64,000 nucleotides of DNA from Protea cynaroides (taxonomy: Eukaryota > Streptophyta > Magnoliopsida > Proteales > Proteaceae). Within the stretch, counting starts at the first letter, position 1. Each line of letters opens with the position of its first letter. The stretch is taken from positions 54,140,914 to 54,204,913 of the forward strand of contig CM053267.1 in the NCBI GenBank assembly GCA_028583415.1, in the 5' to 3' direction. The translations under genes were made by a program, and so were the position numbers. Shown here piece after piece: positions 46,533 through 58,298 of this stretch. The notes under the pieces were generated by a model. It saw nothing but the letters and a program-made list of their open reading frames with translations. It was not told where the DNA came from and ran no database searches.

Positions 46533-49500
46533 TTTACATTAATTTTTTTAGGTCAAAACAAACAAAGCCTATAAAAAACAGTTTCATTATGTTATGGCAA
46601 TGATAGTAAAATATTAAGAATGAGTAAATGATTGAAATTCCCTTCTATTGCCCATTAATGGCTTTATATTGATTTAGTTGGGTTCTGGCCTCCACACCAC
46701 ACCCATCAAGACCAAATTATAACAATTACTTTCGGTTTCTTAGGCCCTGATTGTGGAGGAAGAAATATTATAAGCCATTTGCTTTTCCTGGCCGGAGAAG
46801 GGGATGCACAAGGGCACAGACATTGACTTTGGTTGGGTATAAACAAACCCTATTAATAATTGTGTCGGATTCAATCTGGGCATTTGCTGGGTTTTTTTTT
46901 TAAGATGCAGTTGTCTCTGAATCTGCCTAGATCCCACTATTATACTCTAAAGAAATTCGGTAGCTCACTAATAAAAAAAAAAAAAAAAAAAAATTGGTAG
47001 CTCACTTTTTCTTTTCCTCAAGGTTTGGGCTAAAAATTCTTAACCCCCTCCAAACTTTAACCCACTTGTTGCTCCTCATGGTCCAGTATTTTTTCAATGG
47101 AGGATTTGATTCTAGGAAACGTATTCAGAAAATAAAAATAAAATATAAGAAGGGCCAAGATGAGAGAGAGAGAGAGAGAGGCATTTGATTGAAGTTTACA
47201 AAAAAGTTAATGGTTATTAGAAGGATATCACGTTTGTTATATGGGGATTGAGGGATCAACACGTTAGCGCGCAGGGTATTTGGAATCTTATAAGTTAACA
47301 GGGAAAAAGAAGTACAATATGGATTGGTAGCTGATCATTTAGAGGAGAGAGAAAAAAAATTTGGATTTAAATAGAGAGAAAGAGAGAGAGATAGTATGCA
47401 CCAACAGTTAGTACTTCCTTTTCTCTTGTTATATACCCCATAGAAGACGGAAAAAATACAATAGTTATATATAAAATTATAAAAACTGCTTTCATATCAC
47501 TCAGAGGTAAAAGTATTCTGCTTATTTTTCAGTTGTCCTCCACAAAAGCACTGATGTAGCATGTCAATGTCAATTAATGGTTTTATCAAAAAAAAAAAAA
47601 TGTCAATTAATGCAAGTAAGAAGTTTAAACCATGCTAGGGTTCAGCCAGTTGCTCAATAACTTTTTTTTATTAATTAAAAAAATAGTATAATATAGTGTT
47701 CTCCCCCAAACCAACGGTTCCTCATTAATGACCAAATCTCACACAGGTTATAAAGAAGTCAATTGGTTAGACATTTAATATTTGAAGAGAGATATCACTT
47801 TCATGGTAAGTAAACAAAGATAATTTGTTTGACCTTTAGAAGATATATGAGATTATTAATTAATAATATATGTTTAACTTGTAAGTGCATTAGCAACAAT
47901 TAATGTTTGCATTAGTGTAATGGGAAACAAGTTATTGATTAATAATATAATAAAAAGAGTGATAAAGAGTTATGAACATGTGTCTAGGTAAAAAGTGTAG
48001 CAAATATAAAGAAGTTTAATTCTAAGACTTTTTGTATGTCAAGAAAATAAAATAAGAGAAAAGAAAAACAACATAAGGCAAAAGTAATGAAGTTGCGTGT
48101 CTAAATTTATTTTTCTGTATTTTTTTTTTCTTGACATCCAAACATAACCTAAAAGTTATTGTTACAACTATAAATATTTTTTTTCATGATATTTATGAAA
48201 AATAAAAAGAAATTGCATGTGAATCTAACAATGGTATTTGACTAAAATACAGTCAATAAAATGGCAAAGAACTTCTTTAACTAAAATTTTATGAAGATTG
48301 TTTTCAAAAAATTAATAAAAAATATGATAGTTTCTTGGTCAAACATAAAGTTCTTGATTATGAAAGGTATTGACATTAATTTTTTCTCACAATCAAAACA
48401 CGTTTTCTTGTTATTTCCTTGTTATATATGATAAAAAAGAAAAAAAAAAAGACAATTGATTATGTACACAATAATAATAAACTCATTTTCTTAAATAAAA
48501 AAAACCTTTTCCATCTAAACTAACAAAGCCTAACAAAATTCAAACTTGTCTTTCATAGAAGAAAATACCAGTTGTATGCTCTAGCTGATGATATATTTAT
48601 GAGTTGATGAATGACGTATAGTTTTCATAAGGATTTTGTGAGAAGTATCAATTAGTCCATTTTATATATATAAAAGACTCATTATCCAAGCCAGAATATC
48701 AGAGAATCTACTCGTTTTTAGGAAATTTTAATAATACCCCTAAAGAAAGTCCCGTCCCTTGATTTCTCATATCTCCCACTCATTCTAATTAATTATATTT
48801 AGTTTTGATACCGTTGAAATGGTGACATTTGGGGGCTGAGCTGCTGTAACAGATAGAAGAGAAAAATAAAAAAGAAAAAATCTTTTTTTATTAATTTTCT
48901 CTCTCCTTCTACCTTACCTCATGGTTGGGATGTTAGAGTTTTGACCCTTTTATTACCTGCTCATAATCGCATCGATTCTTTTCCAATTTCGTCACTTCAC
49001 CGGAGAAATCGAATACCCAGCTCGGGTTTGCAGCTCCAGTCCTCCAAAAGGCTGATTTGGGTAATTGGTTTCAGGGCATGTAAATGTCAAAGGGCTCTTT
49101 TTGGTATTGGGTTCTGTGAGAAATGGTTACATAATTCAAGTTTCTGCAATTATACACATGGGTTTGATCTGTTGAATCTGTTGATGGTCTTGGTATATGG
49201 GTTTTGTGGATGGTGAATCGAAACGGTTTGCTTGATCGATATGGATTGATTTGGTGATTGGAGGAGCAGCAATGTGATAAAGATTGGTTTGGTATCTAAA
49301 GTTGGAGAAGTTTTATAGTAAAAGAGGTACATTTTATTCACTTCTTTTGATCTATGTTTTTCGAGTTGTCGACTTTTATTTCCTGAATGATGGTTGAATT
49401 TTATCTGTGTGGGATATTGTTGTTTGGGTTCTTTATTTCGTTTGGATTTTGGGCTGTTAAACTGCACACGATGGGTTGGATTTGATTCATCTTGTTTAGT

Positions 49501-50990
49501 GTTTGATGTCATGTCATTTAAAGTTATAATTTTTTGTTTGTTAAGTTTCCTCCGGATAACAGGACTAAAACGTTGTGCTTTCCCAGAGTAAATAAGGAAA
49601 GAGAATCGTTCTTTATCATTCATTCTCAAACTATACTTGTTTCTTGTTGATATAACTTGGTCTATTGTAGGTGTTCTTGTAGGGTAGACCGCAGAAGTAT
49701 GCTTTTCTTCTACTTTTATTTATTTTTATTTTTTTTAATATATAAATAATTTTCATTTTCATATGTATAAGATACCTTTTCTAATAGTTCAAGTGGGAAT
49801 TTCTCTTGTTTTCTGTTTAAGCATTGTCTACACTCTGTTTGAGTCCTCATATCAAAAGATTGAACTTAAATGCTATGTGTTGCCTATCCTTTGGGTTTTT
49901 GTCATTTAAACCTCCTTTCATTAGAGCTTGCTGGTTTATCTGTTATTGTCTTATTGGTCTCATAGTACCCGAGTGACACCATTCCTTGCTTCTTAAAGGC
50001 TAAAGCAGAAAGGCCGAAATGCAGAAATGATTGACAAACTGTCAGCTGCCCCATTGCCATTTAATCTTATTGTCCCATTCTATCAAAACATTTTCTCTGA
50101 TGGTTGTAAAGAAAGTTTATGTTAGTGTGAATGATTTCTTATTGTAATTTCATATTCATTCACCTTTGAGTTATTCTCCTCAAAATACTGATGTCAGTGG
50201 TTTGTTGTGTCTCAGAGTTAGTCGTTTAGGTGCAGCTCTGGTAGGGTTGCTTTTCCTGCTGTTCTGGCCTTGGGTTATTTGTTTATGGGTCCTGCGATAT
50301 GTTGTTGTCTCTCTTCTCCTTCTTCTTTTAATAGAAGTTGCTTCTTTTTCCCCTCCACTCCCCCTCAAACCACCCCCCCCAAAAAAAAAAAAGAAAAAAA
50401 GAAAAAAAGTGGAGACCTCTGAATCTGAGGGTTTTCTTGCTGTCAATCCTGCAGAAGTTTCATTTTATCATTTTTGAGTTAGGACTTGGGAGTTTCATTG
50501 CAAGAAGCACTTGATCCATGATTTATCTATATTTACAACTGCTCCTTGGAGTGTAGAGATCACAAATCTGAGTGCCTTGCATTGCTTTGATGCTATTACA
50601 TCACAATTCACAAGTAATACTGAACAATACTTACTGTCCTAAAGATCTTGATGTCTATAGCTCTATTAAGCTTCAGAGCAAATGTTATAGAAGTTGCAAT
50701 TCATATTTGTAGGCAACACCCCTTTGTCATGGAAACTGAAGAATCACTTTCATGAAGTTCTTTTCAATGGTAGACCACCATTTCTTAGACATTGTAATAG
50801 GATTGATGTAGAACAGCCAAGTAAAACGCTAAAATTGAAGTAGAATTAGGGTTCTTCGAAATTTCTTGTGTAAACGAGTGCAATTGATGTTTGCATCGAC
50901 CAAGTAATAGGCCTGAGCACGCGGGGGGGGACAAGCAAAAAAGGGAAACAACTGCTGGTAAACAACTGCTGGTTGCAGAAAAGTAGGGAT
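46533..50990. other. Intergenic, mostly AT-rich; possible transcript leader at 48.9-50.5 kb
   Basis: No protein-coding gene is supported. Short GA runs lie at 47162-47180 and 47377-47391. From about 48900 to 50480 the base composition becomes that of a plant 5' leader plus intron (T-rich, with possible splice sites such as ttggtttcag at 49073), but no following coding exon can be recognised before the hAT end at about 50997. Open frames at 48941-50477 have no known domain. Confidence 0.3.
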
Positions 50991-50996
50991 CCTATT

Positions 50997-51298
50997 CAAG
51001 GATTAAAGTAACGTGTATCGGTAATGTAATGGTCGAGCAATTTAAGAGACGTATAGTATCATATTGTATCGTATCGTGGATACGGGCAGATATTCACAGG
51101 ATTTCTTAGGGAACATGCAAAATACATATTTTGAATTTAAAGCATAAAACACTTTAAATAAGTAACAGAAAAATGTATAAGGTTTTTTTACATTGATTCT
51201 AATACCATGTGGAGTTGCGTGCTGGTTTAAACTCGAAGTTATAACTTATAAGAAGTGCTAGGAGGGGATGAAACCAATATGACGTACACATTTTTAAC
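50997..51298 (-). mobile_element. Left end of a second hAT element
   Basis: The sequence CAAGGATTAAAGTAACG at about 50997 resembles the terminus of the first hAT element, and the next 110 bases repeat GTATCG-type words (51015-51085) like hAT subterminal binding sites. The matching transposase tail lies on the minus strand at 62340-63240, beyond the Copia element that inserted at 51299. So this is read as the 3' end of that element. The other terminus was not found. Confidence 0.5.
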
Positions 51299-54200
51299 TG
51301 TTGAATGTCATCATTTAGTAGTTAGTGGCATTAGCGTAATTTCCATGTGTTTAGTTTAGTTCTTTTATTTCCTTATTCCTTATTGTTATTAAGGGCGGGT
51401 AATCTTGTAATTTCTTCTTCAGTCTCTTTATAAATAAGATGTGGGGGTGAGAGATTAATTATCTCTCATTCTTTTTTCTGACTCAACATGGTATCTGAGC
51501 TAACCTAGTTCTATCCCTCTCTTCTCTTCTCCTTCCAAAAGAACCTGCCACCAGCCCTGAAACCACTCCCTGCTACTAGAAACCTGCCGCCATTCTTCCT
51601 GAACCAGAAAACATGTGCCGCCATTCCTCCTTCTATCAGAACTCTGCTGCCAACCCTAGAAACCATCCCTACACTCATTGCTCCTTACCGCCACACCTGG
51701 AACCACCTAAAGCCACTGCCGATACCTAAAAAACCTACCGCCAGACCTACAAATCTCCTGAAATCCCTGCCTACAGCTTGAAACTACCAGCCGACACACC
51801 ACAAACCCCTGAAGCCACCACCGATACCCTACATCTCCCTGAAACTACCTGTTGATAGCCTAGAAATCCCTGAAACCTACCGACGGGTCCTTATTACCCC
51901 TCCAAAACCTACTGCAGGCCCCTATTAACCCTTCTATTGCTACCACAATCCCTTCCAGCCCCTCTACAGCTACCGCCACCACCTAATTCACATAATACCT
52001 CGCCCTAACCCTTAGTTCTCCTCTCAGAATGCCCTATCTATGAACTAATTTTTCCCTAAAGCTTGTTTACTTTGCTTTGCTGTGTATGCCTTGTTGCTGG
52101 GATAATTTTGAAGAAATCCTAAGGTACGCCATCATCGATTCTTCTCTACACATATATGAAGATCGACACCTTGCTTCTGACTTGTCTCTTGGTCTCCCGG
52201 AGGCTTGATACACGGCATCTTGGTTGAAGAGATTGTTTTTCCCTGCGATTGATCTGGTGTGGTTGATTGAGAAATATTACTAGATATCGTGTTTTTTTCC
52301 GGCATATGATCATTATCAGTTTTGGTTTATATTGATTACCCAAATCAAGATTATCTTTTCTTGTGATTGCAATGACTTTTGAAGTAACCTCTGTTGGAAC
52401 GGATTTTTATAGAATGGAAAATCTCACTATTCCAGCAAATGCTACAAGACTTGATGGTAATAACTACCTGATGTGGTCTCATGCCATGCAACTTTCTATT
52501 ATTGTTTGAGGGTTATCTGACTATCTCACAACCAAAACTAAACCCATTACTGAAGGTGCTTCTTTGGACAAATGGAATGCTGAGAATTCCTTAGTGGTGC
52601 AATATCTTTTTAATTCCATGCAACCTGCCATAGCCGAGGGATATTTATTATTGGATACCGCTGCCCAATTCTAGAAGTCTGCAAATGACACATATTCCTA
52701 GGTTGGGAATGATGCCTTAATTTATGCTTTGCAAAAAAAGATCCATGGAAATACACAGAAGGAGTTGACAGTGTCTCAATATTATACTTAGTTGATGAGT
52801 CATTGGCAGACCATTGATTTTTATGATTTCATACATGCAAAGTGTGAAGAAGATACTACTCTGTTTTAAGAAATAGGAAGAAAAATATAGAGTCTATACC
52901 TTTCTGACAGGATTGAATGTCGAGTTTGATCCTATTCGCTCACAAATCCTCGGCAAGGATCCGTTCTCTACTCTTGAGCAGGCATATACTATGGTTTAGC
53001 TTGAAGACCAAAGAAGAGCTACTATGTTATTATCCTCTATTCCTGATAGGTCTACCCTCCATACATCTACTCCACCTCCCAAGGGCTCTATTGCATCCAG
53101 AGATACAGTGAAATGTGAGCATTGTGGTAAACCTTGGCACACTAAAGACACTTGCTGGAAACTCCTTGGTAAAACAATAGACTTTGAAGCCAAGTGACGA
53201 GACAAAATTATGCAGAAAACCAAGAACTTCAAGGGCCCACAGACTCATTAGATTAAGGCTCATCAGGTCATTGCTCCTACAGCTCCACTGCAAGACAATC
53301 AAATTCTTCAGGCACTCAGTCGTTTGCTCCAGCCACCCTCTGCTGCCTCCTCCGGACAGCTATCTGTTCCTGCTCCCACCTCTACGACTCCAGGTTTTCA
53401 CCTTGCTCGTTCAGGTATGTGTTTCAGTAGTCACTGTGCGTCAATAGTCTCTAATTCTTTCTGTTGCCACGGACCACATGACTAGTAACCATAGCCTATT
53501 TCATCAATACTTTCTTAATCCTGAAACTAATACTATTCGTGTGGCGGATGAGACTTTTTCCTCTGTATCAGGGAAAGGTTCCATTCAATGCACTCCTAGT
53601 CTCCTTCTCTAGCTTTGTAGTCTAATCTTCATGTTCCAAAATTTAGTATCAATCTTATGTCTATCAGTAGTATTACCTCTGCTTTAAATTGCAAAGTTAC
53701 GTTTTTTCTATCTTATTGTCTGTTTTAGGATTTGGCAACAGAGAGGACGATTAGATGTGGTAGGATGCAGGGTGGTTTGTATTATCTTGAGGAAGGTATC
53801 CCAAAGTCTGTTTCAGCTTCCCCAAGCCCATTACATCATCTCTGTTCGGCATCCTCTGATCTTTAACAGTGACACCAGTGGCTTGGACATCCGTCATTTA
53901 AAGTTTTAGCGAGTCCTTTTCCTTCTTTAGCAAATAAATGTAAACAAGATGAGTTTTTTTGCGAAGCTTGTATTCTGGCTAAGCAAACTCGATCTTCGTA
54001 TAGTCCATCAATTACACACAGTAGTACTGCCTTCCATTTAGTTCATTCTGATGTTTTGGGGACCAACTAGAACTAATTCCATTACCAGTCATTGTTGGTT
54101 TGTTATATTTATAGATTGTTATTCTAAAACTAGTTGGGTTTACCTTTTACATAATAAAAGTGAAGTGTTTCAGTGCTTTTTTTAGTTTCATCAGATGATT

Positions 54201-56040
54201 AAGACTCGGTTTCAAGCTTCTTTAAAGATTCTCAGGAGTGACAATGGCAGAGAGTACATGGATGGAGAGCTTTAACATTATCTGACGGATAATGGTATTT
54301 TGCACCAGACTAGTTGTTGGAGTTAACGATATGCTGTGGGTCCCAACTATCGGTGCTACATATGGTCTTGCTCCTATTAGTTATTTCCATTTATTCTAGT
54401 GGATTTGTTTCCACCATAGTGTTTATTTGTTTCCTTTTAGTTAGGGTTTATTTTCTAAGTTGTTTAGGTTTAGTTTCCTAATTGGTTTATGATTGTAATT
54501 AGGTAAGTTTCCTAAACTATTGTTTTTCCTCTTTGATTATAAATAAATGAACCATAGGAGAGGAGAATAAATTGATAAACACACATTGATTTTCTCTCCC
54601 TTTTCTCCATTTTCCATTCTCTCTATCTTCTCTTTCTTTCTTTTCTATTTTGTTACATGGTATCAGAGCGGGTGCTGTTTTGAGAGTCGTCTAAGTTTAT
54701 CGTTCTTAATCTACTGTTCTGGTTTTTTAATTCTGATCTGGTTCGTACATCTTCTCCCATTAATCAAGTACGTGCTTTAACATTACTGCTGTAATAAATC
54801 TCTTCAAATCTGGTTCTGATGTTTTCTTCATGCTATTTACTCTCGGATTGATGTTCGTTTGTTCATGCCTATCGATCTCAGCAAATACCCACTTTCTGGT
54901 TTTGTTCTTGATTCCATCGGTTGTTTAATCATGCCATTGAACTGATATCATCATTGCGGCTGCTGCTACTGTTGATACCCTGAGAGCAATTACTTGTTTG
55001 GGCGTTGGGTTCTATTCTGCTAGAGAGAACTAGATCTCTCTCGATGACAGTTCTAAGCCTGCAATTTTGTGCATCGATTCTTCTTCTGGGGTGACCTATC
55101 TTGTAAAATCTGGTTTGCAAACATGGACTGTGGTGTGAGAATCAAACTTGAGTTCATACCTGAAATTGAAACTACCGCCAGGTCTATTGTAAGATCTTGT
55201 TAATATCTCATATTCTTTGTTGATTGGATCTGTTTTCAGTAGGAGTCACAAGGTTTGTGGCTTACAATCCTATCCTCCCTTGAAGTTTCGAGTTGATTTA
55301 TGCTACATTGAAAGAGATTCTCCTTCATCTTCGATTCTGATTTTTCCGCCACTGGTTCTCAGCAAGGTTGAAGACGTACTTGCTGGTTTTAATTGTTTTT
55401 GAGAAGTTTACTTGCTTCTTTCCCAAAATACCCCTGAACCATCTATAAATTCCTATTTTGTCCCATTTCATCCTTTCTTCCAAGTTTGCCCCTCCATTAT
55501 AATTCTCATACCCTCTTTATAAATCTGTTTTTTTGTTTTATCATAACTCTTTCTCTACCCAAATTGCCCGTTGCCTTTAATTTTAATTTTGGAATCAGTC
55601 TTGTTAATTTTGGTCTCTTTATATTTTGATTCCAAGACTGCCCTTGATCTTAATGTCAATGCTGTTTTGTCCTTCTTTAAAGTCTCCTTCCAAAACTGCC
55701 CTCATCTATTGAGTCCTTATTACAAGTCTATCTTAAAGACTTATTTGCTTGTCCAAGATTAATTTTGGTTTCTACATAAGTACCCTTTACTGGTTGAGTT
55801 TTTGACTTATTTATGTTTTTGCTACAAGGGCTTGTTTGGTTATGTAAGGAAAAATTTTCAGATTTATTTTGATTGGTTTTGTTTGGTTGGGCGCATATTG
55901 GATTCAATTGGGTTTTCTCAATTTTGGTCTGCATTAATTGGTATTATTTGCATCATTTGTTCACGTGGCATGCTCCATGTAAGGGGAAGATTGAAGATTC
56001 TTATTTGCTCAAGTCATCAGTTGAAGATTATTATTATTAT

Positions 56041-58298
56041 CGAAAAAATTTCATCTACACCCCGTCAAGGATTGCTAACATCATCTACATCCACAAGATT
56101 GCAAAAACATCACCTAGGTCCACTTAACTGATGGAAATCACTAAAATTGTTGAAATACAGTTTTACCCCTCATATTATAAATTGAAAAATTAAAAAATTA
56201 TATTGATTTACTAATATGACCTTCGATATCATATGGAGATTCCTTTCACCCATTTCCCTTCTCTTCTTCGTCCTTACATTCTGATAGACAGGATTTGGAT
56301 TCGAAGCAGAATTGAAAACAGAACCAAACAAGAATCAAAATGTATGAACTGAAGGAATACAATACTGATTTGGTAAATGCGAAGATTTTCCCCACCATTC
56401 TCATTCTCACCGATCAAAGTCCGAAACCCACCCTAGTTTATATCCTCAACTAGCACTCATAAAGCTGTTCAATGCACCAGAAATAAAAGATCAAAAGCAT
56501 TTCTCCTTCTATGAAAACGATAACAGTTAGGAAGAATTCAAAAGAAACTGAAAGATTTCCATTTTATTTTTGCCATTAAAACCCTTAGGTGAACACCTCT
56601 TTGCATCATCCATTGTATTCCCAATCCGTGATTTACGTCAAAACACAGACTGCCGGAGCAAAAAGAAAACCTAAAAAAATTCCTACGAAGAACAGTAACA
56701 ACTACCAGAAATTTCTTTTCACAGAAACCAGATCTCATTCAATCTTGACCTCGTGTGGAACATGCAAGAAGGTATTCTGGTCATACCAAGCTTTGGGTGG
56801 ACACAGAGCAAGTCACAAGAAGATCAAGGGTTGTATCTCATCTTCCTCCGCTCGAACCCTTGAAGCTGAGTACGAACCAGGTAATGCAGGTACTTCTACT
56901 ATCAATCGAAGAATCCATGAATGCCTTGTTTGTTTCAGAATCTTCGGTTTTGGACAAGCACTTGGTGGGCACAAAAGATCCCATCCCTCTGGTTCAACTA
57001 CAGCTACAAATACTATAAAATTTGGAGACAATTTGATAGATCTTAACCTTCCTGCTCCGATTGACGACGACGATATGAGCCAAGTTGAGCTCTTTGCAGT
57101 GTCTGGTGCAGAATTTGTTGATCCGACCAGATGACGGATGATGGAGATTGGATTCTATGGCATTGGATGGGATGGCAGTGGAAACTCCGAGCTCTCAGGA
57201 GGTACAAAAATACACCAAACCTTATTGTTTATCAGTGCGATCTGTGATTATTTTCAGGTTATAGTTGGTCAATTGCGGCAAATGGGTCTCTCTATTTACA
57301 GATTCTTCTTCTAAAAATTCATGCTTTCCCCCTCTTTATCAAACAGTCTATCTTTCTCATTTTTCTTCTTTCCTGACTATAATTTATTCCTTTCAATTTA
57401 TTTGAAGTTCTCTTACTTACTGTAACAACTGATTTTAACTGATTTTGTTTGATTGATTGCATTCACTTCATTTTATTTCTTTCAATTTAAAAAAATTGAG
57501 ACTCTTGCAGACGAAGAACTCACTTTGAAACTACCATAGATTTCTTTCAATTCTAGCCATGGTTTCTGCTCCTGTTTCCAGCTGTTCTAGCTAATTGTTT
57601 TGCTTTTTTTTTTTCTTTTTTTTCTCATGATTAAAATATTCTAAAAATAAAGTTCTTGAAAGTCAATTTTTTATTCTAAACTAAGTTCGACCTATCATCA
57701 CTGTCCATTGTACAGTTTGGTCAAGAAGCTAATTCTCTCTTATCTGTTCTTCCCCTTCATTTCGCCCCTCTTTTCTCTTCTCTTCTGTCTTCCGCTGTTT
57801 CAAGCTTTCAGTAACTGTGTTAATAGTGTAAGACCAGGCATGAGGCATGCAGACCTAGTAAAATCTGGAAAAATAAATAAAGGAAAATAGTGTTCTTCCT
57901 TATCATCTGCAACAATCTGATGATTTTCTTTTTTGGGAAGAAGAAATTGGGGAGAAAAGTGTTAGGGGAGGAGACAAAGATCTCATTGGATTTCTCTTCG
58001 GCTTCTTGCCAGATGAATCTAACCATCTGTTGGAGAAGAGTAGAAGAGGAAAAAAGAAGAGGAAAAAAAGAAGAAGAAGAAGAAGAAGGGTAAAATGGTC
58101 TTTTATCTTTATTCTAAGGGCTGTATTGTCCATGAAAAGTTCCATTTCAACTGACATCAGCAACTAACGGGAATCTTTTGACGGAGTGAACTTCTTTGAT
58201 TAGTAGAGCAAAGTTTTTGGGTGGTAGGTGATATTTTTGCAATCTTGTGAGTGTAGATGATGTTAGCAATCCTTGATGGGGTGTAGATGAAATTTTCG
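56041..58298 (+). mobile_element. Gene-carrying MULE (Pack-MULE) B with a C2H2 zinc-finger ORF
   Basis: Long imperfect terminal inverted repeats: the left end reads CGAAAAAATTTCATCTACAC and the complement of the right end CGAAAATTTCATCTACACCC, with similarity running about 120 bases (to aaatacagttttaccc on the left, and from 58145 on the right). These ends align with those of MULE A, including gattgcaaaaac and catcatctac words. I see no exact 9-bp duplication: the left flank is a TTA repeat and the right flank tgtctactc. The unit lies inside the non-coding LTR element, so it is the youngest or second-youngest insertion in this nest. Confidence 0.75.
56589..57134 (+). CDS. ZAT-type C2H2 zinc-finger protein ORF carried by MULE B
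   Basis: Uninterrupted 181-codon frame. Two plant-type C2H2 fingers with the QALGGH signature: finger 1 has Cys56, Cys59, His72, His76 (CGTCKKVFWSYQALGGHRAS); finger 2 has Cys112, Cys115, His128, His132 (CLVCFRIFGFGQALGGHKRS). A C-terminal DLNLP EAR repression motif lies at residues 151-155, followed by an acidic stretch. The order matches the C-terminal part of ZAT1/4/9-type transcription repressors, which usually have three or four fingers, so an N-terminal finger is missing. Lys/Arg-rich residues 25-31 could act in nuclear import. The start is the first ATG of the frame, probably not the original one. It is open and could be expressed, but whether it is transcribed is unknown; position inside a MULE inside a retrotransposon suggests a captured copy, not a resident gene. 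Confidence 0.65.
   Translation: MNTSLHHPLYSQSVIYVKTQTAGAKRKPKKIPTKNSNNYQKFLFTETRSHSILTSCGTCKKVFWSYQALGGHRASHKKIKGCISSSSARTLEAEYEPGNAGTSTINRRIHECLVCFRIFGFGQALGGHKRSHPSGSTTATNTIKFGDNLIDLNLPAPIDDDDMSQVELFAVSGAEFVDPTR

Noticed and set aside
52146..52343. Minus-strand open frame in the Copia leader
   Set aside because: No similarity to known proteins and positioned antisense between the primer site and gag.
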